64,000 nt of DNA, from contig NZ_JH815513.1 of assembly GCF_000297775.1 (NCBI RefSeq), positions 174,020 through 238,019 on the forward strand, written 5' to 3'. The notes under the pieces are model-generated. The model was given only the letters and a program-made list of their open reading frames with translations, searched no databases and was not told the DNA's origin. The position numbers were made by a program, and so were the translations under genes. Of the stretch, positions 8,535-17,150 are shown piece by piece; position 1 is the stretch's first letter, and each line of letters opens with the position of its first letter. The DNA comes from Sutterella wadsworthensis 2_1_59BFAA. GTDB taxonomy: Bacteria; Pseudomonadota; Gammaproteobacteria; Burkholderiales; Burkholderiaceae_F.

Positions 8535-9323
8535 ATGTCCCCCAACCGCATCATCGTCGCCCGTTTCTCCCCGACGGGCCGCACCCGCCGCCTTATGAGC
8601 ATGATCGCTCAGGGCCTTGCAGGCACCGCCCTTCCCGTCGAGGAGCTCGACCTCACCGACCGCTGGGAACGCGAGGAGGCCCGCACCTTCGGCAAAGGCG
8701 ATCTCGTCTTTCTGGGCGTACCCGTCTACTTCGGCCGCGTGCCCCTTCCGATGCAGTCCCTCGCCAAGTGGACGGGCAACGGTGCGGCTGCAGTGCCCGT
8801 CGCCGCCTACGGCTGCCGCGCGCATGAGGACACGCTCCGCGAGCTCGCAGCCGTGCTTCGCGCCGCGGGCTTCGTCGTGCCCGCAGGCGCGGCCTTCCCC
8901 GTCGAGCACAGCCAGTTCCCCGAGTTCGGTGCAGGCCGTCCCAACGAAGCCGACCGCTTCTCAGCGGGCGACTTCGCACGCAGGGTGTTCGAGGCGCTCA
9001 GGGACGGCACGGCGAGGTTCGCCCCCGAATTTCCGGGCGAAGGGGAGCTCCGTCCCTATCCGAAGACCGGCTTCGTGCCCATGCCCGACCCTGTCTGCCG
9101 CATGTGCGGCCGCTGTGCCGAGGTCTGCCCGATGGACATCATCGATCCCTTCAGCATGCGCGTGAAGGATCCCTCGCAGTGCATCGGCTGCCGCGCCTGC
9201 ATCGACGCCTGCCCCGACAGCCACCGCAACTTCCCCGAGCCCGTCCTAGCCGCCATGGCCCAGGTGCGCGAGCGCATCCGCCCCGCCTGCGAGGCTCCGA
9301 AGTTCCCCGAATTCTTCTTCTGA
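8535..9323 (+). CDS. EFR1-type flavodoxin/ferredoxin fusion (two 4Fe-4S clusters)
   Basis: The 262-residue cytoplasmic protein joins an N-terminal flavodoxin-like domain (IIVARFSPTGRTRRL near residue 5, the FMN phosphate loop) to a C-terminal bacterial ferredoxin domain. The latter has two CxxCxxCxxxCP-type motifs: CRMCGRCAEVCP and CIGCRACIDACP. This architecture is typical of EFR1-family electron-transfer proteins of anaerobes. It starts at ATG 8535. The redox partner is not evident; neighbours are the NSS cluster and rlmD. It is likely transcribed with rlmD, whose start follows 17 bases after the stop. Confidence 0.82.
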   Translation: MSPNRIIVARFSPTGRTRRLMSMIAQGLAGTALPVEELDLTDRWEREEARTFGKGDLVFLGVPVYFGRVPLPMQSLAKWTGNGAAAVPVAAYGCRAHEDTLRELAAVLRAAGFVVPAGAAFPVEHSQFPEFGAGRPNEADRFSAGDFARRVFEALRDGTARFAPEFPGEGELRPYPKTGFVPMPDPVCRMCGRCAEVCPMDIIDPFSMRVKDPSQCIGCRACIDACPDSHRNFPEPVLAAMAQVRERIRPACEAPKFPEFFF

Positions 9324-9340
9324 CAACGCATTCTCCTCCG

Positions 9341-10738
9341 ATGACGACCAGGCATCTCACCATCACCGACATCGCCTCGACGGGCGCAGGCATCGCCTAC
9401 GAGGACGGACTCCGCGTCTTCGTGCCGGGGGCGCTCCCCGGCGACGAGGTCACCGCGGAGGTCGATCCGCCCGCACGCGGCACGCGATCGAGCGTCGCCC
9501 AGTACGTGAAGATCACCCGGAAGAGCCCCTGGTGGGCCGCCTCCCCGTGTCCCGCCCATGTGGCCAGGCCCGCCTGCGGCGGCTGCGCGCTCGGCAGCCT
9601 CACTCCAGAGGGCCAGGCCGTCGTCAAGCGCGGACTGCTCGAAAGGGCGCTCTCCGAATCGGGCGTCGAAGCCCCCGAGCCCCTGCCCCTCGTCGAGGCG
9701 CCGCACGACGCCGAGGCGTTCACGCAGGGCTTTCGCAACAAGGCCGTGCTCTATCCGGGCGTCGATCCCGAGGGACGCTGGTACTTCGCGATGTATGCTC
9801 AGGGCTCGCACTTTCCCGTGCCCGAATCCTGCTTCTGCCCGCAGACGCCCGAGTGGATGGCCAAGGCCGCCGAAACCGCGGCCCGCATGCTCTCGCTCTC
9901 GGACCTCTCTCCCTGGAACGAATCGCACCGCGAGGGCGACGTGCGCACGATCGTCATGAGGGACGGCGTGGATTCAGAGAAGCCGCAGCGCCTCTTCACG
10001 CTCTGCGTGCACGGCGAGACGCCCGAAGTCAGGATCTTTGTCGGGAAGCTTGCGAAGAAGCTCATGGAGGAAGGCATCACGAGCGTCTTCCTCAACCTGC
10101 ACCCGACGCCCGGCAATGCGGTGCTCGGACGCCACAGCCTGCACGTTGCGGGCACGGACGGCATCGAAACGACGATCGGGGGGCTGCGCTTTACGGTGCG
10201 TCCCGAAACCTTCCTGCAAGTCAATCCGGGACAGACGGAGAGGCTCTACGCCATGGCGCTTGAGTGGGTTGCGCCCGAAAAGGACGAGGTCCTGCTCGAC
10301 CTCTACTGCGGCGTGGGCACGATGACGCTCCTTGCCGCCCGCACCTGCGCGAAGGCCGTGGGCGTCGACATCGTCGCCGCCTCGATCGAGCGCGCCAAAC
10401 TCAACGCCAAGCGAAACGGCATCGAAAACGCCGTCTTCCACGCGGGTGCGGTCGAGGACGAGCTGCCCCGTCTCATCGCCTCGGGCATCAGGCCCGCCGC
10501 GGCCATTCTCGACCCCGCCTTCAAGGGGCTCGAGGAGACGGTGCCCGCCATGCTGACGGCCCTGCCGCTCACGCGATTCGTCTATGTCTCCTGCAACCCG
10601 AAGACCTTCGCGCGCGATGCGGCAAAGTTCATCGAGCTCGGCTGGCGCATCGAGAGGCTCGCGCCCGTGGACCTCTTCCCGGGCGCACTCCACGTCGAGA
10701 CGGTTGCGAAGTTCGTCCGCGACGCTCAGCCTCGGTAA
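9341..10738 (+). CDS. rlmD: 23S rRNA (uracil-5-)-methyltransferase, RumA/RlmD type
   Basis: The 465-residue enzyme starts at ATG 9341. Residues 1-60 form a TRAM RNA-binding domain, followed by the [4Fe-4S] cysteines PCPAHVARPACGGC and a SAM-binding motif LLDLYCGVGTMTLLA. QVNPGQTERLY and the catalytic-cysteine motif YVSCNPKTFARD are also present. The family methylates U1939 (or U747) of 23S rRNA using SAM. The usual DPPRxG motif reads LDPAFKGLEE here, a departure that might alter activity or mark a subfamily, so the exact target uridine is uncertain. The 3' end overlaps the convergent helicase gene by 13 bases. Confidence 0.82.
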   Translation: MTTRHLTITDIASTGAGIAYEDGLRVFVPGALPGDEVTAEVDPPARGTRSSVAQYVKITRKSPWWAASPCPAHVARPACGGCALGSLTPEGQAVVKRGLLERALSESGVEAPEPLPLVEAPHDAEAFTQGFRNKAVLYPGVDPEGRWYFAMYAQGSHFPVPESCFCPQTPEWMAKAAETAARMLSLSDLSPWNESHREGDVRTIVMRDGVDSEKPQRLFTLCVHGETPEVRIFVGKLAKKLMEEGITSVFLNLHPTPGNAVLGRHSLHVAGTDGIETTIGGLRFTVRPETFLQVNPGQTERLYAMALEWVAPEKDEVLLDLYCGVGTMTLLAARTCAKAVGVDIVAASIERAKLNAKRNGIENAVFHAGAVEDELPRLIASGIRPAAAILDPAFKGLEETVPAMLTALPLTRFVYVSCNPKTFARDAAKFIELGWRIERLAPVDLFPGALHVETVAKFVRDAQPR

Positions 10739-12861
10739 AGACCTTCTCTGAAGCGCTCGGGATTGAGGAAGAACTCTAGCGCCTTCTCCTCCCTGCGCGT
10801 GCAGTAGAAGTCGGGCAGGCTGTCGCGCACGACCTTGCCGTAGCCCTTGTTGAGGATGCGAGGGTCGCAGATGACGAGCATGCCCCTGTCGCCTTCCGAG
10901 CGGATGAGGCGTCCCGCACCCTGCTTGAGCGTGATGACCGCCTCGGGCAGCGTGATCTCGTCGAAGGGACGCCTGCCCGAAGCCTCGACGGCGCGACTTC
11001 GCGCCATCATCACGGGATCGTTGGGCGGCGCGAAGGGAATCTTGTCGATCACGACGAGCGAAAGCGCCTCCCCCTTGACGTCGACCCCCTCCCAGAAGCT
11101 CATCGAGCCCACAAGCACGGCGTTGCCGTGCGCCCTGAACTCTTCGATGAGGCGCATTTTGGGACCGTCGCCCTGAACGAAGAGCGGATAGGGATTCCCG
11201 TTGGCCTCGAGCCTCGCCTGAAGCTCGTCCGCCGCGGCCCTCACGGCCGCGAGCGACGTGCAGAGAACGAACGTGCGTCCGCCCGCCGCGTTGATGAGCG
11301 GCCAGACCTTTTCAATGACGTTGTGCGTGTGCACCGCCGTGTTGTTCGCGGGCGGCGGCATCTGCGGCAGATAGAAGCACCCCTGTTCCCAGTAGTTGAA
11401 GGGGCTCTCCCACGTGCGCTCGACGCATTCGCCGATGCCGAGCCTCTGCTTGAAGAGGTCGAACCTGCCCGCGCTCGAAAGCGTGGCCGACGTGAAGACC
11501 CAGGCGCCGCCCTCGCGCTCTCGCATCTCGCGAAATTCCTCCGCAAAGGAAAGCGGCGTCAGGTTGAAGCGAATGCCGTGCTGGCTCACCTCGAGCCAGC
11601 GCACCTCTGCGTCCGCTCCGGAAGCCGCACCCGCTTCGGGCCCTGCTTCTCCCCCAACCTCGGCATCTCCGGCGGCTTCACCCTCGGAAGCCTCATCGGC
11701 CGCACCGTTGCGGCACTTCACGAAGATGGCCGTCCAAGCCTCCATCTGTTCCATGAGCTCGGCATGACGCTCGGCGAGCGTGTCGAGCTCATTGTCGCGG
11801 CCCTCATTGGCCCTCATCGCCTCGCCCATGGCCGCAAAGGCCGCGCGCAGGCGCTCGAAGCCAGGATAAAGCTCGCCGAAGCCCTCGATCTCGTCGACAT
11901 CGAGCCTCTCGCCCTCGGCAAGACCGATGCGCTGGGCGTCGAGCCTGAACTCGCGCCCCGCCTTGAGCACGCGGTCGTAGAGGATCTCCCACTCGGCGCC
12001 GTCGTTGCACTTCGTGCGGCCGAGCCTGCGGGCCTCCATCGAGACGTTCTCGACGTCATAGGTCGAGAAGCTCGTGCCGAAGAAGCTCGAGGCGATGCCG
12101 GGCAGCTGGTGCGCCTCGTCGATCACCGTGAGTGCCGCCTGCGGCAGCATGCCGTCGATCGCATCGGACTCGCGCTTGAGGGCCATCGAGCTCAGATAGA
12201 GATGGTGGTTCACCACGACGACCTGACTCTGCATGGCGTCCTCGCGGGCCTTCTTGACGAAGCAGTCGTCGTAGTTCGGACAGCGGTCCTTGCCGAGGCA
12301 GTTTTCGCGCGTGCTCGTCACGAGGGGCCAGAGGCGGTCGTCCTCGGGCACGTCGGGGAGTTCCGCTCGGTCGCCCGTGCGGCTGACCGCCGCAAAGCGC
12401 TGGATCTTCCTGAGCTTCAGATAGGAGTCCTGCTCGGGGAGCCTGCCTTCGGAGGCCGTGAGTTCGAGGCGGAAGTGGCAGACGTAGTTGGCGCGTCCCT
12501 TGAGAAGCGCGACCTTGACGGGCACGCCGAGCGCATCGCGCAGGGCGGGAAGGTCCTTGGCGCAGAGCTGGTCCTGAAGCGACTTGCCTGCCGTCGAGAT
12601 GACGCAGGTCGCGCCTGCAAGAAGCGCGGGCGTCAGATAGGCGAAGGTCTTGCCCGTGCCCGTCCCCGCCTCGGCGACGAGAATGGTCTTCTCCTCGACC
12701 GCGCGGGCCGCCTCGACGGCGAACTCGCGCTGCCCCTCGCGCACGCAGAAGCCCTTGACGGCCTTCGTGAGCGGGCCCTTTTCATCAAAGGCGAGTGCAA
12801 CTCGCTCGACAAGCGGCGTCGAGGCGTCCCAGAGACGCGGATTTATTTCAGCAGCAACCAT
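10726..12861 (-). CDS. yoaA: XPD/DinG-family ATP-dependent DNA helicase (YoaA-like)
   Basis: The 711-residue protein is a superfamily 2 Fe-S helicase. Walker A is EAGTGTGKTFAYL near residue 65, Walker B is VIDEAHQLP, and motif VI lies in LKQGAGRLIRSEGDRG. Fe-S cysteines are visible in YVCHF and in NCLGKDRCPNYDDCF. Between the helicase lobes (about residues 390-425) lies an acidic alanine/glycine/glutamate-rich insert that is probably a flexible loop. The family acts in replication-fork repair. The start ATG 12861 follows AAGGAAAG. YoaA rather than DinG is preferred from overall resemblance, but the distinction is not certain. Confidence 0.85.
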   Translation of the reverse strand: MVAAEINPRLWDASTPLVERVALAFDEKGPLTKAVKGFCVREGQREFAVEAARAVEEKTILVAEAGTGTGKTFAYLTPALLAGATCVISTAGKSLQDQLCAKDLPALRDALGVPVKVALLKGRANYVCHFRLELTASEGRLPEQDSYLKLRKIQRFAAVSRTGDRAELPDVPEDDRLWPLVTSTRENCLGKDRCPNYDDCFVKKAREDAMQSQVVVVNHHLYLSSMALKRESDAIDGMLPQAALTVIDEAHQLPGIASSFFGTSFSTYDVENVSMEARRLGRTKCNDGAEWEILYDRVLKAGREFRLDAQRIGLAEGERLDVDEIEGFGELYPGFERLRAAFAAMGEAMRANEGRDNELDTLAERHAELMEQMEAWTAIFVKCRNGAADEASEGEAAGDAEVGGEAGPEAGAASGADAEVRWLEVSQHGIRFNLTPLSFAEEFREMREREGGAWVFTSATLSSAGRFDLFKQRLGIGECVERTWESPFNYWEQGCFYLPQMPPPANNTAVHTHNVIEKVWPLINAAGGRTFVLCTSLAAVRAAADELQARLEANGNPYPLFVQGDGPKMRLIEEFRAHGNAVLVGSMSFWEGVDVKGEALSLVVIDKIPFAPPNDPVMMARSRAVEASGRRPFDEITLPEAVITLKQGAGRLIRSEGDRGMLVICDPRILNKGYGKVVRDSLPDFYCTRREEKALEFFLNPERFREGLYRG

Positions 12862-12875
12862 CTCTTTCCTTCGAC

Positions 12876-13811
12876 TCAGAAATACTTCTTGAGGCCAGAG
12901 TCCTTGTTCTCCCTGGACTCCTCATAGCGCTTCTGTGCGGCGCGACGCTCCTCGAGCGTCTTGTTGAAGTTCGCCTGCCGCGCCTCGCGGCTCGCCTTGC
13001 GTTCGGCGGCGGTGGCCTCGGCCTCCTCAAGGCGCTTCTTCGCCTCGGCCTGCTTGGCATTGAAGGCCGCAATGTTGGCGTCCTCCTGAGCCATGCGCTC
13101 GGCCGCCTCGGCCCTGCCCGCCTCAACGTCAGCCGCCGTACGGCCGAGATGTCCTTCAATGGGACTTGACGGAGCCTTCACGCGGCTCTTCACCCTGATG
13201 GGATCGTGGCGCTCCTCCGCCTTTCTGGCGGCCCTCGCCTGCTTTTCCTCGTAGGCACGGACGTTCGCCTCCTCAAGGGCCCTGCGCTCCTCGGCGCGGC
13301 TCTGCTTGGTCTTCACCTCCTCGGCGCGCGACTCGCTGCGGCTTTCGGGAGACTCGGTGGAGCCGCCGAGCTTCATGGGCTGCTTCACGTTCTGCTTCTG
13401 GCTTTCCTGACGGGCCCTGCGCTGCTCGACGCGGTCGAGGCGGATCATCTCGTCGGCCTTGAGGCGTACGCTACGGATCTCCTTCTCACGCTCGTGATGC
13501 AGGTCCCTCGCGTCCTTGATGCAGGCGTTAACGAGAAAGCGCGTGTGGCACCAGTCCTTCATGACGTCGAGCGCACCGTCGATCTCCTTCTGCCTGGCCG
13601 AACCCGCCTCATTGGCGGCCTTTGCATCCTCAACCGTCTTCAGGGCGGCCTCGGGCGACCAACGCTCGTAGTAGGAGCGGTCGGCGAGCACCTTCTGCGC
13701 CGCCTCCATGCGGACCTCGAGCTCGGACTTGTCGGCGGCCGAAGCGGCGACAGGCGCCAGCACGGCGGACGCCATCAGAGCGGAAAGAAGATAAGTGCAC
13801 GGCTTGTTCAT
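12876..13811 (-). CDS. Secreted coiled-coil protein of unknown function
   Basis: The 311-residue protein is read from ATG 13811. Residues 1-25 form a signal peptide (MNKPCTYLLSALMASAVLAP, then AAASA-like processing site). The mature part has two cysteines in a DWCHTRF...NACIKDA context that could form a disulphide, as in DUF4398-like lipoproteins. It continues as long charged helices rich in Glu, Arg and Ala (three related ...EEANVRAYEEKQA / QEDANIAAFNAKQA blocks). These suggest an elongated periplasmic or envelope coiled coil. The frame is open upstream into an iscB remnant, so a fusion is possible, but the signal peptide argues for 13811. The ribosome-binding site is weak. Confidence 0.65.
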   Translation of the reverse strand: MNKPCTYLLSALMASAVLAPVAASAADKSELEVRMEAAQKVLADRSYYERWSPEAALKTVEDAKAANEAGSARQKEIDGALDVMKDWCHTRFLVNACIKDARDLHHEREKEIRSVRLKADEMIRLDRVEQRRARQESQKQNVKQPMKLGGSTESPESRSESRAEEVKTKQSRAEERRALEEANVRAYEEKQARAARKAEERHDPIRVKSRVKAPSSPIEGHLGRTAADVEAGRAEAAERMAQEDANIAAFNAKQAEAKKRLEEAEATAAERKASREARQANFNKTLEERRAAQKRYEESRENKDSGLKKYF

Positions 13812-13829
13812 AGAAACTCGGCGCAGAAA

Positions 13830-13849
13830 CCTCTGTCTTCTGACAGAGG
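13830..13849 (-). repeat. Perfect hairpin between the iscB remnant and the secreted protein gene
   Basis: CCTCTGTC-TTCT-GACAGAGG forms an 8-bp perfect stem, 19 bases upstream of the ATG at 13811. A second imperfect repeat (GGAGGA...TCCTCC) adjoins it. It may be the right-end hairpin of the mobile element that carried iscB, or a control structure in the leader of the secreted protein gene. Confidence 0.4.
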
Positions 13850-13871
13850 AGGAAGCGCCGTCCTCCTTGAT

Positions 13872-14554
13872 AAGTTCGGTTAAATGGGTGCCTCTCTTTT
13901 CGAGAAGCGTGAGCTTCCTGTAGCTGATGCCGGAAGAAAGCTTTACGCCGTCCAGCCTCCGGACATCGAAGCAACCGGACGATCTTCGGCCGAAGATGAA
14001 GCCGGTTTGCCCAAGACATCTCACCTTGTCGAAGAGCCTGAAGTTCTTGACCATATGCGGTGTTTGGTTGAGCTTACGGTATCCGATCTTCGTTCCGTCT
14101 TCAAGCGTCTGCAAGAGTATCGTGCATTTGTGAATCTGACGGTTGTGCTTGCGCATCTGCCGCTGATGGAGGCAGACGCCTCTTCGTACGGCCTTGAGGT
14201 TCCCCGCGATGCAGCAAGCATCGACGCAATGCGCCTTGGGGAGTCCCGGGGTGATGCGCGTGTTCTTCGTCAGATAGCCGCAGGTGTTCTCAACAGGCAA
14301 GCCGGGATGCGCCTTGCGCACGCGATCGAGCAATGTCCAACGCACGATGTCCATGAAGGCTTCCGCTCTGAACGAATGAGCGCGCTTGACCTTCAACTTG
14401 ATCTTCCCTGCGTGACAGGCCTTGTGGCAGATCTCGCAGAGCGTGATCAGATTGTTGGGGGCATCGCCGCCGATTTAACGGCTTTCGAGGTGGTGCACGT
14501 TGAGGATCTTGTCCTTCGAATGACCGTGACAGTGCTGGCAAAAGTGACCGTCTC
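13872..14554 (-). pseudogene. iscB: iscB (OMEGA nuclease) remnant, 3' part: HNH and C-terminal region
   Basis: Reading from the IS256 junction at 14554 downward, the frame gives GHFCQHCHGHSKDKILNVHH, then LESR, a TAA stop (14475-14477), then IGGDAPNNLITLCEICHKAC. This is the IscB HNH domain with its zinc cysteines and catalytic histidines. Downstream are PKAHCVDACCI, a RQMRKHNRQIHK stretch, FRLFDKVRCLGQTGFIFGRR and ISYRKLTLLEKR, all typical of the IscB C-terminus that recognises the target-adjacent motif. The in-frame stop and the IS insertion make it non-functional. The 5' part is at 16045-16180. The frame continues without a stop into the secreted protein gene. Confidence 0.85.
14546..14554. 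repeat. 9-bp target-site duplication (left copy), GACCGTCTC
   Basis: GACCGTCTC lies immediately outside the left inverted repeat of the IS256 copy and recurs exactly at 16045-16053 outside the right one. Removing the element and one copy rejoins the iscB frame. Confidence 0.92.
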
Positions 14555-14594
14555 GGGAGTGTCAGGATTTCTGTGTCTGGGGAGGTTATTCCAG

Positions 14595-14627
14595 GGGCAG
14601 CCCAACGAGGCTGCCCTTTGTTTTTTG
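14595..14627 (+). terminator. Inbound terminator at the left end of IS256
   Basis: The stem GGGCAGCC / GGCTGCCC is followed by TTTGTTTTTT on the plus strand, antisense to the transposase. It would stop outside transcription crossing into the element, a known way for insertion sequences to limit read-through into the transposase region. Confidence 0.65.
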
Positions 14628-14685
14628 TGATGCAGTATGCCAGACCTGATGCGATAGCGCGGGTAGTCTAATCATACCCCTTGTC

Positions 14686-15984
14686 TTACTCCATGGCACC
14701 TGTAAAGCGCTCGCCAAACAGCAGAGCGAACTGAGGCATGGCAGCAGACCACCTGGCTGTAGCACGCTTCCAGGAGGTCGTGAAATTCATGATAGCCAGG
14801 TAGATCAGCTTCCGGGCTGCGTCCTCACTAGGGAATAGAGTGCGCGTCTTGATCACCTTCCTGACAGCGCGGTTTAGCCCTTCAATCGCATTGGTCGTAT
14901 AGATCAGTGTACGGATCTCTGGCGGGAACTGGAAGAACGGGATCACTTGCGCCCAGGCGCGTTCCCAGATCTGGATGATGGCTGGATACTTCTTGCCCAT
15001 GTCCGTGCTTCCAAAACGCTCCAGAGCGCGTTCTGCAGCGTCGGCATCCACTGCCTGGTAGATGGGCTTCAGCTCCTTGCATACGGCCGCCCTGTCCTTC
15101 TGAGAGACGAATGAGGTGGATGCGCGGATAAGGTGGACGATGCAGGTCTGGTGGAGGGTCTGCGGATACACGGTTTCAAGAGCCTCCGTCATGCCCTTCA
15201 GGCCGTCCGTAACGGCGATGAGGATGTCCTCCACGCCTCGGGCCTTGAGCCCGTTGAACACGCTCGCCCAGAAGCTTGCGCCCTCGTTCTCGGCGATCCA
15301 CATGCCCAGAACCTCACGCGTACCGTCCGTGCGAACACCAATCCCGAGATGAACAGCCATGTTCTTTACGGCTGCGCCGCTGCGGATTTTGACTCGAAGG
15401 GCGTCGAAGAAAGCGACGGGATACACACTTGCGAGCGGGCGATTCTGCCACTCCCGGACGTCCTCAAGCACTCTGTCAGTAACCTTGCTGACGTAGTCGG
15501 GGCTGATGTCCACCCCGTAGAGGTTGTCGATGAAGGCCTGGATGTCACGGGTGCTCATGCCCCTGGCGTACATGGCGATGATCTGCTCGTCCATCTTGCC
15601 GAACGAGCGGCTGTGCTTGGGCACGATGATCGGGTCGAAAGTGTTCTGTCGGTCGCGCGGAACGCTCAGCGGCAGAGGACCAAACTCGGTCTTCAGGGTC
15701 TTGTGGCTAAAGCCGTTGCGCTTGTTGGAAAGCTGGGGAAGCTCGTCAGCGGCGACCTCTTCAGGAGGCGTTTCAGTGGGCTGACAGCCTGTGAGATGGG
15801 CATCCATTTCTCCCTGCAGCATGGCTTCGACGAAGCGTTGGGAGAAGGTACGGACGGCCTCGGAGAAGGCTTCGGGGCCCAGCGGGCGGCCCGATGCTCG
15901 AAGCTCGGAAACGTACTGGTCGATATGGTTATCGAGGGGGTTGGTGGACTTCTTACGAGAATTGCGTTTGGTATTCGTGTTCAT
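14686..15984 (-). CDS. IS256-family (mutator type) transposase
   Basis: The protein has 432 residues from ATG 15984 (MNTNTKRNSRKK); GTG at 15993 would add three. It matches the mutator-family transposase (PF00872) along its length. The N-terminal region contains FVEAMLQGEMDAHL and GYSTRDI-like RGMSTRDIQAFIDNLYGVD. The DDE catalytic core includes YPVAFFDALRVKI, the [11 protein letters not shown] block and a C-terminal TTNAIEGLNRAVRK segment. No frameshift or stop is present, so it is probably active. It could mobilise or complement the related copies in this window. Confidence 0.92.
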   Translation of the reverse strand: MNTNTKRNSRKKSTNPLDNHIDQYVSELRASGRPLGPEAFSEAVRTFSQRFVEAMLQGEMDAHLTGCQPTETPPEEVAADELPQLSNKRNGFSHKTLKTEFGPLPLSVPRDRQNTFDPIIVPKHSRSFGKMDEQIIAMYARGMSTRDIQAFIDNLYGVDISPDYVSKVTDRVLEDVREWQNRPLASVYPVAFFDALRVKIRSGAAVKNMAVHLGIGVRTDGTREVLGMWIAENEGASFWASVFNGLKARGVEDILIAVTDGLKGMTEALETVYPQTLHQTCIVHLIRASTSFVSQKDRAAVCKELKPIYQAVDADAAERALERFGSTDMGKKYPAIIQIWERAWAQVIPFFQFPPEIRTLIYTTNAIEGLNRAVRKVIKTRTLFPSEDAARKLIYLAIMNFTTSWKRATARWSAAMPQFALLFGERFTGAME

Positions 15985-16044
15985 TGGATGCACCCGATTG
16001 GCGGGCTCCGATTATCCCATGGACACAAAATTTCTGACGCTCTC

Positions 16045-16180
16045 GACCGTCTCTAAAGATAACGTATTCAAGCACGTTCCAAAAGCCGAGCAGATCGCCC
16101 TGCTGATAGTCCGTGCCTTCAACAGTCGTATTTTTGATCTTCTGAATGTCGAACGATGCCGTCTCAATCACGATCATGAT
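16045..16180 (-). pseudogene. iscB: iscB remnant, 5' part: RuvC segment upstream of HNH
   Basis: From 16177 the frame reads MIVIETASFDIQKIKN, then EGTDYQQGDLLGFWNVLEYV, then IFRDG, ending at the IS256 junction. This matches the IscB stretch just before the HNH cysteines (ETASFDIQKIKNP...YQQGE...GFWNVREYVLFRDG). Upstream of 16180 the frame no longer resembles IscB: the bridge helix, RRXRR/PLMP N-terminus and first RuvC motif are missing. No omega-RNA can be identified in the 118 bases before the nitroreductase end. This part and 13872-14554 were one gene before the insertion. Confidence 0.82.
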
Positions 16181-16298
16181 TAAGGCCCTGCGCCCGCATT
16201 CCCGCCAGAGACGGCTCGGCCCGCATTTTCCGGGAGAAAGTTCGGGCCGAAAGACTGGATCGGGTCAGGCGCGGGAGCGCCCGGCGGATTCTCGTGCG

Positions 16299-16946
16299 TC
16301 AGAAGACGGTCACGACCTCGTCCATGGGCAGGCGGGACTTCGGACGGGCGGCGTTGCTGTCCTCGGGCAGGCGGTAGCCGAGGCTCACGGCACAGACGGT
16401 GCGCAGGCCCTTTTCAGCGAGTCCGAGGCATTCGTCCATCTTAGCCATGTCGAGGCCCTCGAGGCAGGTCGAGTCGATGCCGCGCTCGGCGGCGGCCCAG
16501 AGCAGGAAACCCATGGCGATGTAGGCCTGGCGCGTCTCCCAGGAAAGGAGCTCCTCCTGCGTGACCTGATGCAGCCCCACGAAGTGGCGGCGTCCCGCAT
16601 CGGCGGCACCCGAAGCCGCATCCTCGGCCGTCACGCGGCCGTCGGCGAGCTCCTGAGCGACGAGGCGGCGGAAGCGCTCCTCGGTGAACTCCACGGGCAC
16701 CGCGAAGACGACGAGATGGCTCGCATCGGCCACGCGCGGGCGGTTGAAGTCGAGCACGGCCGGCATCACGCGGGCCTTGCCTTCGTCCGTGCCCGTCACG
16801 AAGAAGTGCCAGGGCTGGGAGTTGACGGAGGACGGCGACAGGCGGAGAACCTCCATGAGGTCCGCGATGTCGCGGTCGCTGATCCTGCGGGCCGGATCGT
16901 AGTGTTTGGTCGTGTAGCGCGTGCGCACAAGCTCGACGATGTCCAT
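16299..16946 (-). CDS. NAD(P)H nitroreductase (NfsB-like, FMN-dependent)
   Basis: The 215-residue protein starts at ATG 16946, six bases after GAGGTG; a GTG nine bases earlier is less well placed. The N-terminus VRTRYTTKHYDPARRI and SPSSVNSQPWHFFV are classic FMN-phosphate and substrate-pocket motifs of NfsB-type nitroreductases. The C-terminal LGYRLPED is also typical. Such flavoproteins form homodimers and reduce nitroaromatics and quinones with NAD(P)H. It lies alone between the iscB remnant and a gap leading to the TerC gene. Confidence 0.88.
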   Translation of the reverse strand: MDIVELVRTRYTTKHYDPARRISDRDIADLMEVLRLSPSSVNSQPWHFFVTGTDEGKARVMPAVLDFNRPRVADASHLVVFAVPVEFTEERFRRLVAQELADGRVTAEDAASGAADAGRRHFVGLHQVTQEELLSWETRQAYIAMGFLLWAAAERGIDSTCLEGLDMAKMDECLGLAEKGLRTVCAVSLGYRLPEDSNAARPKSRLPMDEVVTVF

Positions 16947-17150
16947 GATGTTCACCTCTTTTGAAAAGTGCCGCAGGGAGGGGCTCCCGACGGTCTGTTT
17001 TCCATTCTATGACGAAAGTCGCCTCGCGCAGAGTCCCTGCAAGAAGCGGTTGCAATCGTCCGGAAGCATCAGTCCGAAAGGATGAGGCGGATGTGCAAAA
17101 CGCGGCCCGTCCTGAACGGAGCCGCGTTTTTCGCGTGGTGTCGGGCGCCC

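Larger units (their letters stand above)
14555..16044 (-). mobile_element. Complete IS256-family insertion sequence, 1490 bp
   Basis: Both ends carry imperfect 25-bp inverted repeats: left GGGAGTGTCAGG..., right (complement) GAGAGCGTCAGA.... Flanking 9-bp direct repeats are perfect. It encodes one uninterrupted transposase and an inbound terminator at the left end. Partner copies lie at 1-95 (end fragment) and 337-1835 (decayed). Intact repeats, an intact gene and identical target duplications point to a recent insertion. Confidence 0.92.

Noticed and set aside
11128-12927. Long plus-strand frame opposite the helicase
   Set aside because: Mirror frame of a strong helicase gene; no recognisable motifs.
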